Below, one piece after another: positions 38,501-52,306 of a stretch of DNA of 64,000 nucleotides (position 1 is the first letter of the stretch; each line of letters opens with the position of its first letter). Below the pieces are notes generated by a model. That model saw only the letters and a program-made list of their open reading frames with translations. It made no database searches and was not told the DNA's origin. The stretch lies in NCBI GenBank assembly GCA_036937835.1, contig CM072875.1, positions 19,623,501-19,687,500 of the forward strand, read 5' to 3'. Source of the DNA: Pampus argenteus (taxonomy: Eukaryota > Chordata > Actinopteri > Scombriformes > Stromateidae). Both the position numbers and the translations under genes were made by a program.

Positions 38501-41500
38501 ACATCTCAGGTAGGAGGTTTGTCTGATGACCTAAAGGAGATGGAGAGGGGTGGGAGAAAGAATAATGAAGAGATGTGAATGACTACGCTTAGAAGGAGGG
38601 ATAATAGAGAAATGAAAAATAGAGAGAAGAAGCAATGTATAGAGAAGGGGCCGTTCTGATTATCCTCATTGTCTAATGCAGCATGCTCCCACGCATGATT
38701 GCTTTCTGCCGGCAGCACACACACTAGTCCCAGCTGGGGGTATTTGATTTGGCTGATAGACAGAGAGAGAGAGGAAGAGAGTGTGTGGCGGGGAGAGTGA
38801 GAGAGACGTCTGAGGCAGCATCTAATTAGCATATTTTTCCATGCATTTGCCTCGTGGCTCTCTTTGTCTACAGAAAGTAAAACCTTCCCTGACATGTTGT
38901 CTGTCAGCTAACGGACACACACTATTTGTATATTGAACTGTGTGTGTGTGTGTGTTCACTGTCGGGGCCTATAAACGGGCCGTATTACGCCCCTGTGGGT
39001 TCGCAGTGCACATACGACAGTATAAAGGACCTGACCTGTTTCTATGTGCCAGTGTTGAATGTGTGCAGCGGTGGTCTTTTCCCACGCATGCACGCAAACA
39101 GTAGATGGAGAGATGAAAGCACTCAGTGAGAGAGTACAGAACAATTGTCTGGCACTTACATGAAGCAGGTAGAGGACAGGAAGGACACAATGGAAGCCTT
39201 GTCTGCAGGCTGTAATCTTATTTAGTTCTGCATGGGTAGATCTTCACTAAATTATAGTCTATTATACTTAAACATGATGAGGCTACATACTTGACACCAA
39301 CACCGTACCCTGACCTGAAGCATGTAATGGTTTCTAATACAGGTCTATGTAGATGTGTATGTGCATGTTCACTGTATAATAATGGTCGTATTGCTCTGTC
39401 ACTTGCAGCACATTAGTATTTATAAAATCATACTGTTGTGTTTATCATGTTTTTACTGAATTATCTACATTAAGGACATACTAACGATTGTTGGTACATT
39501 TAAAGATGCAACAATATTGGAAAATCAATTAATGCAATAATAACTAACTAAAGATGATATACTGTGATATAGCACCCTGCACACAGGGGTTTGTTTTACA
39601 CACTTTGACTGGTTTGGCTGATCTCTTTGGAGACTTTGTGGGTGCAAACTGTTTTTGATTGACGTGACTTTGACTTTCCTATTATTTTTGTTGCAGCCTT
39701 TAAAGTAGAATAACTTACACATTTAAGATTGAACTAGACAAACTATCTTTCTGAAAACACCAGTGTACAGAAAACAGTCTTGCCGAGTAGGAAATCAGTT
39801 GAACAGCTTTTTTAAAATATTCAGCAATAGGGTGATGTTTACTTGGCTGTATTGAGTTTTATTGTAATACACGATGATTGTCACGATATATGATATATAA
39901 CTCTATAAAAAAGCATATTTTAGATATTGTAACTACATGGTTGTTTATCCTTTTCCTCAGACTTACAGGATCACCCTACATCTCTGAAGCCTCTGGTAGC
40001 TAAAGTGTCATCCAGGACCGTATCTCACGTACCAAGCAGCCAACAACATCAGCAACACGTCATCCAGCCGCCTCAAACTCTTCCTAAACCCTTTACGCAG
40101 CAGCCTCCTCCGACCCAACCAAAACCCCAGTACATCCAGCCTCCACCAACATATCCCAAAACTTTCACCCAGTCCCCACAAACTCAGCCCAAACCGCAGG
40201 GATTCATCCAGCCTCTCCCTAAGCCGTACCTACAGACGAGCCTCCAAACTCAGCCCAAACTTCAGCTGCCTCCACAGACGCCACCAAAACCACAATCCTT
40301 CCCCCAGACGCTGGTCAAGTCCCAGTCGCTGCCTCTGGACCACAGCGAGGACTTCAGCAGACACAGCGTCCACTCTGGAGATCTGCTGTCCCCCACAGAG
40401 TCTGGGGACCAACTGTCTGACAGCATGTCCTCCAAACAGATGTCCATCAAGGAGAGGTGAGTGACATACAGTCATTTGATCATACTGAGCTTCCTCTGCT
40501 GGCTGCTTCAAAAGCCAGCGCCTCCTAAATTTGCATTGTTTGACAGAATCAGGTAGAGGTCACCGTCTGCCCTTCCTCACAGTATATAGGTTTGTTCTTC
40601 ATACGTCTTTGGAGGTGAGACGGATTCATTTTTAGCAACATTGTGTTTCTGCTGCCAGCCAGCAGAGATCTGTGTGGACCGACGTAATCTCCTGAGACTA
40701 AGTAGATTCCTCCTGATGCCCTCATTTCTGCCCTGTCCACACTCAAGCGGCGGAGATGATGACATACTTTCTTCTTACTCGTCAGCCATCCGTTATCGGC
40801 GCTCCTCGTTCAGTCTTTGGAGACCTTTTTTTCAACAGTCACGTTCGCTCGCAGCAGAGCAGAAATCTGTGACCTGGTTTTTCAGCATTAAAGGATTTTT
40901 TTTTTTCTTATAACCTTGATGGAAACAATGAAAATGGTGAACAACAAAAGCAACGACAAATCCTTTAATTTAATAACAGATACATTACAACAACTGTTAT
41001 CGGGTTTATAATAAAAGCTTCAAGATGTCCGAACCCTTCATACCAACATCTGATGGCTTTTACATCATCTGGAAGAAAAAAAAACAAATTATAATCAAGA
41101 AATAGGATGTATAGATCAGCAATGGATCCATTTAAACATGTGTTTTGTGTTTTATGTCAGAGTGGCACTGCTGAAGAAGAGTGGTGAGGAAGACTGGAGG
41201 AACAGGATCAACAAGAAACAGGAAGTGGTTAAGGTGGCGTCCACCGAGCAGCCGGCTCAGCTGTGGGAGTCAGAGCAGGCCTACCAGAAGAAGGTGAGTC
41301 TCTACAATGAGGGATAATTCATATCACACTATCACCCACCGTAACCAGAAGGTCATAGTGTCATGGCCTGTAGATGTCTGGGAAACATTAACAGCATTTC
41401 ATCACATGATTGTGGATCTTTAAATGTTTATAAAATCGCTTTTTATTATCATTATGATCAGTGAGACTTACATAAACAAACCGGTCCGAGTTTTTTTTTT

Positions 41501-44500
41501 CACTAACGTCCATTAAGCAGCAAAGTAAATCTGCTCTGGTCTTAAATTATGCCTCTGTTATTTTTATTTTTGTATTTTAGACATTTCCACACTGCTGTGA
41601 ACAAACTTAGATGAATATAGTTTATAGGTCATTGTTCAAGTTTAATTAGAAGTTGTAAGTGATTTCCAACTTTGAACATCTACCAATTTACAAGCTACAT
41701 ATCTCTGAAATACTGCTGGTGAGTCACATATTACCATAACCAATATAAACAACAAAATGATAAAAAATACAACTCAAATTTTCCTCATACTGTACACCTG
41801 CCACAAATATGTTCTAATCTTACTTGGGGCTTATTCTATAATATTCATATAACCCTGAATTTATTAAAGAAAAAAACAATTTGCATTCCTCAAAAATATT
41901 CCATACTACACAAACACTGGTGCCACATTTCATCCTCCATCCTTCAGGGTTACTACGTCAGCTCCCTGCTCTTTTCCTTTCATTTCCCCCTTTTAGTCCA
42001 TCTGTTGTTTGAGCCCAGTGGTCCAGATCAGCCCCCCATCAGCTGTAGACTAGATAACATATGGGACAGTCTGATTGTAGTTTCACTTAAATCTCTGGAG
42101 ATAATGCCATGGAAAGCTTATTTGACAGAAAGGGAAAATGGTTCAAGAATGTATTCGTTTATGTATTTATCGGTTTAAACAGCAGCTAGAATTTAATTTA
42201 TAAGATCAACAGACCTCTAATGTCAGGATTTAAGACCCAAGACTTTTATTTTCTGGGGCTCATCTACTTCACATTAGTATTCTGTGGGGTGAAACTGCCT
42301 GCTTAAACCCTGGTTGGTAATCCTCCAGGCAGTCTCACCCCTAAAACCATTACGGCAACAATGGCTGCCCCCTCCCCACTCCCCACTCCCCCCCTGACCG
42401 AGTACTTCCCCTGTGTTTAACCCTTCAGGAGGAAGGGGTGGTCGTTCAGGAACACTCTGCTGTGTCTGTGTCTGAGCAGCTGTGGGTAAGATCCTTTGGC
42501 AGCCACACGCCAAGCCCGAGCCAATCAGCTTCATGTGTCGTCCAATCAGAGCTTTGTGTGCACTTTTGTGTGAGGCTGAATCTTTTAGGTGCTTTTTTTT
42601 TTTTTTTTTACTCTCTGGAGCAGCGGGATGGTTGTTGGAAAGTGGCCGATGCTGCAATTTTTCTAAGCTTTTCTGCACTTTTGCTGATTCTGTCTTAAAG
42701 CGGCATTAAGAAATTTTAATTCACACTAATTTTTAATTTGTCTGTTTATTTTGAGAATAAAATATCTTCAAGATAAAAAAAACAACAAAAAAAACAACAA
42801 AAACTGACAAACAAGTTAGGAAAGAAGACCAAAAACACTAATCTACTTTATAATAATCTCTCCTTGTTTCTACAGCTCATAGAAATATTTGATCTTTGAC
42901 TTTGTTTTAAAAATGTCACAATGCAAAATGTTTGATTACCACCAATGACATTAGATTATATGTAGAGTTTATATAGAAGTATTGTGTTGTGTTGTGTGTT
43001 TGCGCTGGTAATGTAATATGTGACAAGCTGTGCCTGTACGGAGTTTCACAGCAGCAGTTCGTTGCTTTGGTACTAACAGTAAAAATGCTTTTTAATTTAG
43101 TCATCCGTTTATGCTTTAAAAGCCTTTCTATATTAAAATTGAGATATTGGTTTCGTTTTAACATTATAGGAGTTAAAAACATACAAGTTGCATTTCTTGT
43201 CTCTAGCTTCACATCCCTCCCATCATCTCACTTGTGCATGCTCATCACTTTTCTGTCCATTTCCTTCTTTTCTTTTCTTCCTCTTATGCATCCACCTCTA
43301 CGTCCTCAGGAACCTGTCTTCTCTTCCACTTTTTCTCCTCCTATCTCCCTCGGCCAAAAGTGTCAGTATATTGACCATCACAGTCAGGTAAGGACATGGC
43401 ACCTGGCATGTACTGGACTTTTATCTTTCTCGCTTGGTTTGCAGCTACTCGTGCGAAGGGCGGTTTGGTTGGTGTTGAGTTTTATTTGGTTACGACGGCG
43501 TGAGTACAGTTCAGTGTGCAGCCACATCACTCTTACTGTGGAATCATGTCAGTTGCATCGGACTAGTCTAGAAAGGACTTAGCACGCTTGAACGCATCAC
43601 ATCTTTTTATATCCGCTTGGTTTGACACTGTTACTACATGAATAATTGCTCCCGAGGGAAGCGAGGAGTCACATGAAGTTATAGTGAAGCTGTAGGAGAA
43701 GGGGCGTAGTTCTCGGTAGTAGAGCTTGTACAATGGAGCCTGTGAGTACACGCTGAGTTTAAAGCCCGCAGTTGGATGATTGTTTTGCATGCAATACTTG
43801 GCAGCTTTGACAAACTCGGATGACTGTTCGTAATTTGATCTAATTTGCTGATGTCTGTGCAGAAGAGTGGAGAGGAGATCGAGGCCCAGATGACGATTGA
43901 GGAAAGGAAACAGATGATTTCAACTCGTGAGGAAGCCTGGAAGACGAAGGGCAGGGGAGCAGCCAATGACTCCACCCAATACACTGTAGCTGCCCGTATG
44001 GTCAAGAAAGGTCAGTGCACCAATCTAACATATGTTCCTCCGTTAAATGAAGAATGTTTACTGCTCCCTAACACCAACCGCCTCTGTACATTAGCTCGGT
44101 TTGCCTGTATTACATTTTGAAACCAGCCACGTTTCCTCTGTGCTGCAAAAATCAACCTTTTAGAGTAAAATACAGAAGCTGCTTTTCTCTTCAGAAGCTG
44201 TAGCTTAGAAACACATCACATATGTCACATCAATATCGGCTACTGTCATTCAGGGCAGCTACAATGTGAAGTTGTCTAAATGCAGCACCGAAAATGAAAA
44301 TGCCTAACCTTGCAGCTGAATGGGAGCAGAGGTTTCAAGTGCTTTGTTTTTGTTCCCATTTTTATAAAATAATAAAAAAATAATACTGTACTGGTGCAGA
44401 AAAGAGGTGCTTTCTACATCCACTGATATTTTGTCTGTGTGTGTGTGTGCGTCCGCAGGCCTGGCAGCTTCCTCCTCAGTTATCAGTCCCATCTTGTCAC

Positions 44501-47500
44501 CAGTCTCCACCAAACTCAAGAGCAGCCTGCCTGCTGTCAACAAACCACAAGAGGGTGAGACAGATTTATCCGTCTGCTGGTTACATCTCAGTGAACCGGC
44601 GTAAATTGATGTAACCTGCACAATACTTTCAGCAAATTATTAAATGCATATTACACAATGTGAATAATCATAAGGAGATGCACCAAAAAGAGATTTTAAT
44701 TGTTGTAATTTTTTTAATTTTTTTTAGAAATTGAGGCCAAACCGGAAATGGAATCAGATAAGAAATTAGACAAGTTGGAGAACTTCTTGGGACGTCTGAA
44801 TAGCAAAGGTAAGTCTTTCTAGTCTTACTTTAAGGTCAGCTTGGCAAAACCTCTTCACCATTAAATCTCTAAAATGCAACTTATCTATCCAGTGAGAGGT
44901 TTGGTAAACTTAACTACTTAACTTAACTACATCACATCAAAAAAGTTTCAGTCTTTTTTTTTTCTAGTTTTAAGGTAAGTGTCCTTTTTGTGTATAGACA
45001 TTCACGTTAGAGCCTCATCTTTGTGTATTTCTGGTTCGATCAGTGGCAGGTCTGCAGGAAACCACTCTGACAGTGACTGAGAAGGCTGTGAAGGAGGTCA
45101 TGAAGCTGGACGACGAGATCTTCTCCAAATTCTACCGACGTGTTGCCGAATTCCCGCGCATGCCCACCAGGATCGAGATCAATGAGGACTTTGATGCCAT
45201 ATTCGGTTCTCAGGGTCCCAAGTAAGGAAATAATAAAGGGCTTGATTGTGTATTTTATGGACACGAGGAAGGAAAACTCATTTTAACTTAGGAGAAATAA
45301 AAACCTCTTTATCGTTACATCTTCTCCTTTACCAGGCTGACTTCAGCCATGGTGCAGCACAAGCGGTCGGTGCGTCCGTCCAGGAACGTCCAGTCGTCCA
45401 GAAACCCTCTAAAGATGTTGGCAGCCAGGCAGGACATCAGACACGAGTACACTGAGCAGAGACTGAACGTTGCACAGCTCGAGAGCAAGAGGATAAAGAC
45501 TGAGAAGAGTGAGTGGATGGATGACAGTGTGTGTTCAGGACAAATCGACATTTCTGCCTTGTGCTTTGTTGTCAGAAATGTGTTTTGTTTGCCGTTTGTT
45601 TTTCTTCTTCGTCTTCTTCCGATTTATGCTCTTCTTCCTCCTTTTCTTCTTTTTTTCCCCACGAATACCAGAAGTTGTCACACACAAAAATAGATCCGTA
45701 ATTATTTACGTTGACACTCTTTTCATTCCAGTGAATAAAACCTCTGAGTACTCTGAAGCCGCTCTGGCAGGTCTGGCCAGTAAGGAAAACTTCAGCAGTG
45801 TGAATTTGCGCAGCGTCAACATCACTGAGCAGATGTCCAACAACAGCGCCGTGCCGTACAAGGACCTCATGCTGATGCACATCAAAGGTTAAACACTGTT
45901 TTTTCGACTGTGCTGATGTACATCATGTGGTCTGTTTCACCTGCGTTTTTGAGGCTTCCTGTGCTAATAATTCACCTGCGTTTTTGAGGCTTCCCGTTCT
46001 AATAATTGGACATTTTTCCTTCCAGGTCGTCGTCATGTTCAGACCAGATTAGTAGAGCCGAGAGCGTCATCGCTTAACAGTGGAGACTGTTTCCTGCTGG
46101 TCACTCCAGAGCACTGCATTGTCTGGATAGGAGAGTTCTCAAATGTCATTGAGCGGGCCAAGGTGACTGTTTTACCTTCATTATAACAGCTGTAACCTGA
46201 TATACTGAGTTTTGTTTTAGACGTCCAGCATCGAGGCTGTTGGCATAATATTTGCATTTGAGTAAAAATGATTAATAGGTGATTTGTTTGCTGATTGTGC
46301 TTCTCATTTCGTCCCCTACACACACACTTTCTCTCTCATACACTCACAAACACACTGTGACACACATCCTCATCAAACACATGCTTTCAGGTTAGTCTAG
46401 AGCTCCAAACGAGGTCTGTCTAGACACTTTCTAATAAACATTTGTTTTCCTACTCCGCCTCCTCGCTGTTTGCATGACATATTGCACTGGCTTTTTTTTA
46501 AGATTTTGTGTAGAAATGTGACGAGCTCACTTTACTTCTTAATTCATCAGGGGAAGTCAAATTTATTGTTTTATTTTTTACATCAGAGTCACCGTGAGAG
46601 CATGAAACAGGGAGACATCATGCCTGTCACTCACCATTTTAAAGGCTAACAGAAATGTCCTTGTTTCTTGCCTTTAGGCTGTAGATATGGCCACATTCAT
46701 CCAGACAAAGAAGGACATGGGCTGCAGGGCGAACCAGGTGCAAACCATCGAGGAAGGCGTCAACTCGCAGGGTCCAGATACCCAGCAGTTTTGGACAATT
46801 TTAGGAGGACATGCTGCTTATCAATGTAAGAAATTAGCTCTTAAGTGAAGTCATTGCTGTTTTTTTTTTCCTGGATCTGGCTTATTATTATATGTGTCTG
46901 TGTGATTGTGTGATAGCGGCGGGTCCACCAGAGGAGGATGAGCAGTTTGAGAATGCCATCGTGGAAACCAACTGCATCTTCCGTCTGCTGGATGACAAAC
47001 TAGTCCCTGATGACGACGAGTGGGGGAAGGTCCCTCGCTGCTCTCTGCTAACGTCCAAAGAGGTCAGTTTAACTTGAATAATTAATGACTTTTGATTTCT
47101 TCTTCTTATATTTTCAGTGGACAACAATGTTGTATCTGATGGTGGTTACTCTAAATATTCAAATATTTTCGCCACCTTTTTAACAGGAGCTCTGTGCTTC
47201 AAGCTGCTTTTAATTTGTTGCCTAGCAACAACAGGTGTTGTGGCAAGTACCTCCTACATCCATCTGTGCACTGCAGCTGGTGGAAAAATGAAATGGGCTC
47301 AGGACACTGGGGCTAAGAGTCCACTGTGGTTACATTATGTCATTTGCATATAGATTAAACAGCATCAGAATCCCTGAAATATTAAGTTGAATCGTTTGTG
47401 TTGTTGTGCTGCAGGTGTTGGTGTTTGACTTTGGCAGTGAGGTGTACGTGTGGCACGGCAAAGAGGTGACACTGGCCCAGAGGAAGGTGGCCTTCCAGCT

Positions 47501-50500
47501 CGCCAAACACCTCTGGAACGGGACGTTTGACTACACCTGCTGTGACATCAACCCGCTGGACCCCGGAGGCTGCAACACACTCATACCCAGGTATAAACAC
47601 GTACAACAACACGTACAACAACACGTACAACAACACGTACAACAACACGTACAGACGTGTGTGTGTATATATTATAGATACAGCCCTCAAACTTTAACCT
47701 TAGCTTAAATCTAACATCAATCCTTGAGGAGTGTTTTTTATTTATATATATATATATAAGCATATGTATAGAATGGCCTAAAGGTTAATTTTTGACATGT
47801 TTATCTCGTTTTCTGTGTGTTTTTGGTTCATCTCACCGCAGGAAGGGTCAAGGCCGTCCTGATTGGGCGATATTCGGCAGGCTGACAGAGCACAACGAGA
47901 CAATATTATTCAAGGAGAAGTTTGTAGACTGGACTGAAGCAAAGTTGCCATCACCAAAGGAAGAATGCGAGTTCGTACCTGAGCCAAAGGTGCACATCAA
48001 ACAGACAAGACGTGGAATATCAACATGTATGAACACAGCTCGTTGTCCTCATATGTTTTCTCTGTTGTACTCGCTCCTTCTCAGGAGGCTCCAGGGCGAG
48101 ACTGTCGACCTTATGACGCCACCCTGATGCTGCCTGTCCTCCAGTCGTCCATTTCCACCATCTTGGACGGTGTGAATGTCGGCCGCGGCCACGGTCCGGT
48201 GGAGACGGAGGATCACATGAGGTCTCAGACGATCAGCACGGTTTCCGTAGACGTCTGGCACATCCTGGAGTTCGACTACAGCCGCCTTCCACGGCAGAGC
48301 ATCGGCCAGTTCCACGAAGGAGACGCCTACGTGGTCAAGTGGAAGTACACGGTCACCACCTCAGGTTAGTCACTGCGGACTCAGGTACTTACACTTAAAC
48401 ACTCGTCTTATTACTGGATACAAATTACATTTCCACATTTCAGGAAAAGATATTTAATGAGCACCAGGATTTGGTTGTGTAATTAATTAATTATTTATTT
48501 GTCTGGCATACAATACAATACAAAGTCTGATAACTGATGAAAATAAAATAAAAGCAGCAAGCTACTAAAAATAAATGACAAGAAGGCAAATCAAGTAGAA
48601 AAATGAGACGTAGATGTGGGCACTATTTTTAAAAGTGACGTTTTAACAGTCTGTACTGGGAGGCTCTGCTGCAATAACACTTTGTGTATTTCTGTTTGTG
48701 TGTCCCAGTTGGTCGTAGGCAGAACCCCGAGGCGAGGAGCAGCGGGCCGGGGAGGGAGAAATGCTGCTACTTCTTCTGGCAGGGCCGGCACTCCACCGTC
48801 AGCGAGAAAGGAACGTCGGCGCTGATGACGGTGGAGCTGGACGAGGAGCGAGGGGCGCAGGTACAAGAGACGAGGCCTCACAGCACACGGATGTATATCA
48901 GATGATCAAAACACATCATGTACTGTGTTACTGTGTTCATCAGGTCCAGGTGCAGCAGGGAAGGGAGCCTCCATGTTTCCTGCAGTGCTTCAACGGCGGG
49001 ATGATCGTCCACGCTGGCAAGAGGGAGGAGGAGGAGGAGAACACCCAGAGTAAATGTTCTTGAATTGATTTGATATGTAACAGTTGCATATACAAAAATA
49101 ATGGTAATAATATTAATTTGAATAACATTTCTAAAATACATACAAAACAGTTTGGTTGTGTTATAAAAAGGGAGGTGTTTCCTTAAGGGGTCTCCACTCA
49201 TCATGTTCACCAGGTGAGTGGCGTCTGTACTGCGTGCGGGGCGAGGTGCCGTTAGAGGGCCACCTGCTGGAGGTGGCGTGTCACTGCAGCAGCCTTCGCT
49301 CCAGAGCCTCCATGATCCTGCTCAACATCAACAAGGCCATCATTTACCTGTGGCACGGCTGCAAGACGCAGCTACACACTCGCAGCGTTGGCAACACCGC
49401 AGCACTCAAGATCAAAGAGCAGTGAGTTCGAGATGATATTTAATACATCGATACAGATGAAAATACAGAACACTGACCTGTGGTTGGTGGGTTTTTTTTG
49501 GTTTTGTTTTAGGCATGAAATGTATAATATAACGTCTAACCTGCTTCTCTCAGGTGTCCTCTGGAAGCTGGTCTCCACAGCAGCAGCAAAGTGACCATCC
49601 ATGAATGTGATGAAGGAGTGGAGCCTCCAGGCTTCTGGGAGGCTCTGGGGAGAAAAGACAGGAAGGCCTACGACTGCATGCTGCAAGGTACAAGAAACAT
49701 CACTCAAGAGGAAACAAGACTAAGAACCTGACAAGCAAGTGTTTGGTTTTAAGTTCTGTTGTTCACGTTTCTGATTTTCTTTTTCAGATCCAGGTAAATT
49801 TAACTTCACCCCACGGCTCTTCCAGCTGAGCAGCACATCTGGAGAGTTTGTAGCGTCCGAGTTCTTCCACCCGTTCAGAGCTCCGGGCCTGGTCAGCTCG
49901 CTGCCCTTCCTGCAGGAGGATCTGTTTAACGCACCGCAACCTGGTGAGGCCTACACACACACAGACGCACACGGTTTAATTAGATGCACAACAGGCTGTA
50001 ATCAGAGTGTAACTCTCCTCCGCAGCGTTGTTCCTGGTGGATAACTTCCACGAGGTTTACCTGTGGCAGGGCTGGTGGCCTCAGGACAGTGAGACCACCG
50101 GCTCGGCTCGTATCCGCTGGGATGCAGACCGCAAGTGTGCGATGGAGACCGTGCTGCAGTACTGCAAAGGTAAAGCCAGAACATATACGGTGCATATGCA
50201 AAAATGATTAAAAAATGGAGAGTTATTCAATGTTGTGTTTTTCACATCCCCTCATTTTCAAGTAATTTCTGGCTCCCTCTTCCAGAGAAGAATGACAAGA
50301 AGTCTCAGAAGTCTTATCTGATCCACGCCGGTCTGGAGCCGCTCACCTTCACCAACATGTTTCCCAGCTGGGAGCACAGAGAGGACGTGGCTGAGATCAC
50401 AGAGAGGGTCAGCAACACACACACACACACACACACACACATTTGTATTTGCTTCCATTCAGACTTTGCTTAAACATGACGTGAGCTGTGTTGTGGCTGC

Positions 50501-52258
50501 AGGAGGCCGAGGTTTGTAACCAGATCATCCTGGTGGAGGACGTGTTGGCTCGGCTCTGTCAGAACACCTTCCCTCTGGCTCAGCTGCAGGCCCGGCCGCT
50601 CCCAGAGGGAGTCGACCCGCTGCGCCTCGAGATCTACTTATCCGACCAGGACTTTGAGGTCAGTTATGTTTGTAATGTTGGAGGTAAAGTAGTTAAAAGT
50701 ATGTTTCCCTCTTTTAACTTTTATGGCATTTTTGTCTTATGTTTTATTTCAATTATGAAATAATACATTTTAATACTGGTAAGTAAATCATAAAACAACA
50801 AACGGATGCTTCTTTCTCACTTTATGCAACTTGGCAGCAATAAATTATAAGTTCTTTACTGCAGCAAAAGAACTGTTTGTTTTTAAAACTTAAAACATCC
50901 GTTTGTCATGTTTTGTGCATTAATGTGTTTCTGTTTTTCACTGATGTATCACATCGTTAATTAACCAAAAGCTGGCAAGAAACCTTCATATTATCATTTG
51001 AGAACAATGCATCCTTTTGTTGTTGCAAAGTGTAGGAAAAAAAACCCTTTTGAATATCATAAACCTGCATGAAAGATTAACGTCAAGATATTTCCAGAAA
51101 CAGCTTCACTATGTTGTGATTTTGGATTTCATGCTAACATTCAACATTCATGCAGCCTGATATAAAGCGAGTACATTACAGCAGTGTGCTGAGACTGACA
51201 TCTAACTCTCACTTCACAGACCAAGTTGTAGGTGGATTCAGGTAAGAAGAGCCACTCGTGTGATTTATCAGCACTGGCGACCTACCTGTCGTTTCTCTCC
51301 AGCACGTCAGCTTGTGTTCTTCTTTAACTCTGACTCACTCCTGTATCACTCCTGTTTCTTAAGGAGGAAAGTTTTTGTGCACGGCTGCACGATTACGTCT
51401 GAAAAGATCGTCCTGATTACTCGGTTAGACGTTACAGTCGAATCAGCTGCAGTCACTAAGGATTCCCAACATCTTCACCGAGTAGATGAATATAAAATGA
51501 CAACCAACCAAAACATAAACCTCATTCCTGCCGAGAAAATAAACGGCTGAAAAGTTACAAATCATAAAAAAATAGAAGTCAACATATACTTTGAAAAACA
51601 AACCTATTATGTTCAATGTCATACCGATTTATAAGATTAACTATCTGAGTTATTTTTTATTATTTTTAACTAGTTAATCAACATATTTCATCTCAACCTT
51701 TTGACTTCCTGGCATATACAACATAATCCTAATTTTTCATCTCTTTCTTTCTAGCAGGAATGAGCTTCAATACGAGTAGAAGAAGATAAAAGTGACTTAT
51801 GCTCCAACAGCTTCTAACTGAAGTTGTAAATTACAAGTTTAAACACGTTTTGCCAAATTAATACTGTTGTTGATTGTGGTCATTAACACGTTTAATTGTG
51901 CAGCCCGTCGTATCTGCTCAACACCTTTTTTGATTACGCCACACTTTCTCTGCTGCTGCTACTCTTCTCTTCACACTCACCTTCCACCTGAGACTCACTG
52001 TTATGATTCACCAGCAGCCACACTGCAGTCTGACTCACCGTCTGTCTGCAAACAACCACAACCGTAACTGTCTATATGTATATCAGAGCAGGAAGACGCA
52101 CAGAGCGACTTCACCTCATAGAGACCGACAACGATCAGCTGATGACGTAAACAGTGAAGTCACAGACCTTTATTTATACAGCGAGTCCAGTGAAACACGA
52201 CAATGAAAGTGAACATTTAGACATTAAAAATGCAGAGAAAACTGAACAAATAGCATTA

Positions 52259-52306
<48 letters not shown>

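Noticed and set aside
51260..51550. 96-codon frame in the last svil intron
   Set aside because: Composition is random-like; the svil frame is satisfied by joining 50658 to 52659.
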